DNA of 64,000 nucleotides from Archegozetes longisetosus (Eukaryota > Arthropoda > Arachnida > Sarcoptiformes > Trhypochthoniidae): NCBI GenBank assembly GCA_018873245.2, contig JAEMBT020000002.1, positions 5,410,001 through 5,474,000 on the forward strand. Direction: 5' to 3'. Below, piece after piece: positions 60,057-64,000 of the stretch. The notes beneath the pieces are model-generated. The model was given only the letters and a program-made list of their open reading frames with translations, did no database searches and was not told the origin of the DNA. Positions within the stretch are counted from its first letter, which is position 1. Every line of letters starts with the position of its first letter. The position numbers and the translations under genes were made by a program.

Positions 60057-60896
60057 ATAAAATTTATTCTCTTAATCGATAAATTCGTGTCAAATATTTA
60101 AATTGTTTATATACTAAAATACATTTCATTTTTGTTGCTTTTTAAAGTTATTTTGAAACGATATTTGTTTTGAATTAAAAACTGATTATTGAAATAATCC
60201 TTTGCTTTTTTAATATTTCCATCCATCATGTGTAATAATGAGAAATTCAATCAACTAATCAAATGAAAAAATAATATTCAAACTTTTATATGAAGGAAAT
60301 GAAGAAACACTATTTTGATATCTCAGTTAAGTGCATTCAATACCAATATTGAGCAATGCAAAAGATAAGACCTAGATTCCTAAAAAATTTGTTTAAAAAG
60401 CTTTCAAAACATTACATAAATCTCATAAATACAGTAGTACCTCAATACAATAAACCCCTTTATAGGGAATATGTGATTTAATGAACTCATTTGTCCAGTT
60501 CCAACACATACTACTCAATCGGTTTAATGAAACCTCGTTGTAATCGATGTGAATTATGTATCCCAAGCAGCTCAATATAAAGATATTACTATATCGCTTA
60601 ATTTCCTTTTAAAAATATCAAGAATTGTTGGCTTTTCACAATTCTTATTGTTGCTTAAAAAGAAGTTTTAATGACCAAACTTATGACTTATGACTGATAT
60701 CCTTATTTAAATGATGTCAATTCTAATCACATTAATCACTTTTAATTAATCATAATATCATCAATTTCTCATATCGAACAAATTTTACGCTTTTTAAATA
60801 CTCAATAATTAATCTTTTTATTTTGAAAACCTGTTTCGTCAGTCATTTCACTAGTACTTGTTTCTCATTTAAAACGAATTCTACATTTACTAACGA
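60057..60896. other. 3' flank of chitin synthase
   Basis: A possible degraded pogo-like end (CAGTAGTACCTCAATACAAT after TA) lies at about 60432. The rest is AT-rich and featureless. Confidence 0.4.
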
Positions 60897-61832
60897 GGAG
60901 GGTATCAATATGTAAATTTTAGAATTTGATTAAAAATGCTTTATAAACTAATTTTAGGGTCTGATCACTAATATGAAGTTTATTTTTGCGTAAAGTAAAA
61001 GCTTCACATCGATTCGAGCATCTTTATAGCTGCCTTCTTAGTAGTTACTACTCCCTACAAATCAAGTACTAGTAGAGTCGGAATAGATTTCAATCTGAAT
61101 TTTAAAAAGTGCTTACAAAACGCACACAAACGTTAGGATTTTAAAATCTTAAATCAATGTTCAATTTTAAAATTATTTAGTAATATGGTCACTACTTTTC
61201 CTTCATTAAATCGCTTTGGGTATACATCACAAGTGTTTTTGCACGAAATTTTAAGTCTTTCGTGTTATTTAATAAAATTTTCAAATTGAGAATTTGAAAT
61301 GCTTGTGATTCTGTTTTGGAACCGTTTTTGCAAGAGTAGACGTGGACTAATTTAGGGAGAGTGGCTTTGTATATGTATACAATATATATGAGGGTCCTAG
61401 ATTAAGTAGAAGCTAGCATATTGGAGATAACCTTCTTTCCCATATTTAATCAATATATCTACGATACTCGTTAGATTCAACTATATAGTTTTAGGACCAA
61501 AGTATCCCAATGGCAAAAGCTCCAAACCTACCAGCTCTAAGAGCTAAGAGTCAGCCCTTAGCGTGGTTCAGCAATCATTTCAGGCGATGACCCACAAGCA
61601 AGCATCAAATTAAATCGAAAAAAACGTATTTCAAGTGGACTTGAATTAATCTTTAGTAGTCAAAATTGTATCTACTCTCACCTAAATGGTATTCGATGTG
61701 TAGGGAGCAGTAGCTTCTAAGAAGGAGACTATGAAGATGCTCGAATTGGTGTAAAACTTTCATTTTATACAAAAAAATTAATTTATAAAGAATTTTTTAT
61801 CAAATTCTGAAATTTACACTCCGATACCCTCC
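60897..61832. mobile_element. long-armed inverted-repeat element, about 936 bp
   Basis: Both ends read GGAGGGTATC going inward. Arms extend about 190 bp (left 60897-61090, right about 61660-61832), sharing TTTCAGAATTTGAT-like, TTCGAGCATCTT and CTTCTTAGWAGCTACT motifs. The central 560 bp is non-coding. No target-site duplication was recognised. Confidence 0.75.
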
Positions 61833-62173
61833 TTATAAGCATAAGTTAATACACAAGTTATAAATTATAGTAAGTATACAGATTCAATTTACCAAAAGTA
61901 GCACTGTTTTAAACTGAGGCTCGCCAGTTCAAAAGTATTTCTTATCTGAAAAAACAAAACGGCTTATAATTACGTGTTATACTCTTTTCAGCATTTCACT
62001 CAACACATAGTTAACCGAATACTAATCATTACTTTTTAATCATTTATAATACACTTTGTATTCAGTTTTATGTACACACGATTTTATGTATAATTTATTT
62101 TTACGTACACACTCTTGAAATCAAGTCACTTTTATAGAACATAATGTTAACAAGTATTCCACTTCATATAAAC
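61833..62173. other. spacer with short direct repeats
   Basis: Contains TTTTATGTACACACGATTTTATGTA and similar GTACACAC repeats around 62060-62130; related GTGTACAATTCATTTTTATGTA sequence follows the next element at about 62415, so that element may have inserted into a repeat. Confidence 0.45.
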
Positions 62174-62400
62174 TCGTGGCGGTATAAATTTGCCTATTAT
62201 ATTGTATAAATGAACCTACTTTTTGAGGAAATGCGTTAACTCATAGGTCATTTACTATGGATTAAAAATATCAATACTTTCTATACTGAATTCAATATAG
62301 AAAGATTTCTAATCCATAGTAAAAGGCCTATAAATTAACGCATTTGTTCAAAAAGCAGATTCAAATAAAAGCTTTAATAGGCAAATTTATACCGCCACGA
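62174..62400. mobile_element. near-complete palindromic MITE, 227 bp
   Basis: Ends TCGTGGCGGTATAAATTTGC on both strands. The arms are about 100 bp each and include AAATGCGTTAA and TTACTATGGATTA. A compact inner palindrome lies at the centre (CTTTCTATACTGAATTC facing its complement). The whole unit can fold into one long hairpin. Confidence 0.8.
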
Positions 62401-63194
62401 AATTTATATTCAGTTTTGTGTACAATTCATTTTTATGTATGGTTTATCAAAATCACTCATAGGCATAGCACTTCAGTTTTATACACGTAAAAGTTGAAAA
62501 TTAAGTTTTGCATAAAGTTGTATTCAAATCTGTATTAAATTGTAGAATTGGTCACGTGTTTCTAATATATTTTTATATCAAAACTTTGCTATGATTTGAA
62601 TTTTAATAAGTGTATTTCAGTCTATTGCCCTCCGAGATCATACCCAATCTTTTTGCTAATATATATCTGATGTTTTATTATAAAAACAACGAGATTGGAT
62701 CCGATCTCGGTGGGCAACTCTCTGAAAAAACGTTTGAAGTTTTTAAATTTCTAGATTGCCCGCTTATAAAGTGTAAAGTGCAAAATTTTTACTATCCCTG
62801 AACACAGTTCATTATTGTCTCATAGTATACAAATTATTATTAAGGTATGTGCAACGGATTCCGAGTTATAAGCTATTAAATATTTGAATTGTTAAGTGTT
62901 TTGGGCGCCTCCTGTAGCATATTCTCAAGAAATGAAACCCCTAATATACTTTACTAATGAATCTCAACACCCTCACAATGCTTGATCAGAATCAGATGGG
63001 GCGGATTCTGAATGAAAGTACGCACAACCTCATTATTGAATCGAAGTTGAGCAACTTAAAGTTTTAAATTTTACAATTATTTTCTTAGCTCGAACATTTT
63101 CTGTGTGAAAAAATTTCAGCAAATAAGTCTCCCAATAATTTAATAATTAACGATAAAAACTAGAAAAAAATCCATTTCCATGGGACGTTTTCTA
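62401..63194. other. spacer with one small inverted repeat
   Basis: Apart from the hairpin repeat at 62622-62717 nothing was recognised. Confidence 0.4.
62622..62717. repeat. small inverted repeat (mini-MITE)
   Basis: TTGCCCTCCGAGATCATACCCAATC at about 62624 and GATTGGATCCGATCTCGGTGGGCAA at about 62693 are inverted copies of about 25 bp around a 45-bp AT-rich loop. Confidence 0.6.
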
Positions 63195-63557
63195 TTAGGG
63201 TCTTTCGAAAAGTTATGGGTTTTGAATAGTTTCAGAGGTCTAAGAATAAAAATTTCACTATTTTTATAGAATATGATATCCCCTAATATTATGATAAAGT
63301 TTAAAATTTCCCTCTCATCTGAGTGTTTAGCAATAGTAGTCAAATTGAAATTTGTTTGGTCAAGAATTCAATTACAACTCTGTGTTCAAAATTTTTAAAT
63401 AACTAACAACCTGACTACTATTGCTAAGCATCCAGATGAGAGGGAAATTTAAAATTTTTACCATATTAGGGGATATTATGTTCTATAACAATAATGAAAC
63501 TTTTATTTTTAGACCTCTGGAACTACTCAAAACCTTTAAATTTTCGAAAGACCCTAA
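63195..63557. mobile_element. Tc1/mariner-type MITE with TA duplication, 363 bp
   Basis: The termini TTAGGGTCTTTCGAAAA are repeated in inverse orientation, and TA flanks both ends (63193-63194, 63558-63559). The arms are about 150 bp with strong similarity (CAGAGGTCTAA, GATATCCCCTAAT, TTTCCCTCTCATCT, GCAATAGTAGTC) and the loop is about 60 bp. Non-coding. Confidence 0.85.
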
Positions 63558-63660
63558 TATCAGACCATAATAAGAAATACTATGTTATGAAATACATTTC
63601 ATGTTCATTTTAGTTGGAGAAGCAAATTATGGATCAACTTTGGCAGCTAATTAATGCTAA

Positions 63661-63726
63661 AGATGGTTAGATTGACATATCAATCACTTTTCTTGTTGCC
63701 ATCGAGGATTATTAAGTTTCCGAGTG
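63661..63726. mobile_element. dispersed inverted-repeat family, half copy C
   Basis: Read on the minus strand it begins CACTCGGAAACTTAATAATC and continues GATGGCAACAAGAA, matching one end of copies A and B (44192-44403, 52944-53175). The opposite end was not found; the neighbouring MITE ends about 100 bp to the left. Confidence 0.65.
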
Positions 63727-64000
63727 TAATAGCGAGTTCAGAAAAAGTATAACTATATTAATCACTTCTTTGCGTTTTCCTACAAATATGCTTAAAATAT
63801 AATAGATATGAACGGTTGAAGTGCGTATCATTACCATTAGTAAGGCTATCAAATAAGTTTATGCACAGGTAAATGTATTTTGGTTTTGAAAAATTGTCGT
63901 CTCTCATACTCATGTCGACCCTCAATTTATTTAAAAAAGAATCAATTCTTGTTTCGAAATCTTGTTAAATACACTTTTTCTATGCAGAAAACTTATTCCA
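63727..64000. other. right edge of window, nothing recognised
   Basis: AT-rich, no feature. Confidence 0.4.

Noticed and set aside
1-64000. CRISPR arrays, bacterial operons, phage modules
   Set aside because: No regularly spaced repeats with unique spacers, no Shine-Dalgarno-linked gene strings; genes are intron-split and eukaryotic.
1-64000. tRNA and rRNA genes
   Set aside because: Several GGTTCGA-like boxes exist (for example near 51183) but none sits in a foldable cloverleaf with an A box at the right distance.

Overview
This is nuclear DNA from an intron-bearing animal. It is very AT-rich, genes are sparse, introns are mostly 50-80 nt with GT-AG ends, and inverted-repeat transposons are packed between and inside genes. 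A complete chitin synthase with the EDR, QRRRW and SWGTRE signatures points to an ecdysozoan. With the compact introns I would guess a small arthropod such as a mite, but no single gene fixes the taxon.

Layout. 1-5.5 kb: no secure gene; inverted-repeat elements, including a snapback Tc1/mariner derivative at 3883-4459. 5.5-13.2 kb (minus strand): a three-exon single-pass membrane protein, a wolframin orthologue in four exons, and a secreted leucine-rich-repeat protein with a Thr/Pro/Ser mucin-like stalk. 13.5-14.8 kb: a decayed mariner element with intact TA duplications. 17-21.7 kb (minus): a small unknown three-exon gene and a second unknown gene with apparent frameshifts. 22.6-23.6 kb (minus) and 32.0-32.9 kb (plus): two paralogues of a CUB-like + LDL-receptor class A + transmembrane protein. 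25.4-27.0 kb (plus): an acidic, N-terminally anchored protein with one apparent frameshift. 27.6-29.8 kb: a hAT remnant and a mariner remnant nested in a large foldback element. 37.7-42.7 kb (plus): an 11-exon mitochondrial-type Na+/Ca2+ exchanger (NCLX/SLC8B1). 43-53 kb: mobile-element graveyard (hAT MITE, pogo-like element, gypsy-type gag relic, Tc1-like transposase relic with an apparent intron). 53.4-60.1 kb (plus): a seven-exon chitin synthase of 1638 residues. 60.1-64 kb: four more inverted-repeat elements.

The genes do not form an operon or an obvious pathway. Wolframin (ER) and NCLX (mitochondrial inner membrane) both affect calcium handling, but nothing here shows that their proximity matters. 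The host genes most worth follow-up are the unrecognised membrane and secreted proteins. The most unusual structural feature is the density and variety of long-armed inverted repeats (about 20 in 64 kb). Several still show clear target-site duplications, which lets their superfamily be named. All exon joins were inferred by eye from splice consensus and reading-frame continuity, and no transcript evidence was available.
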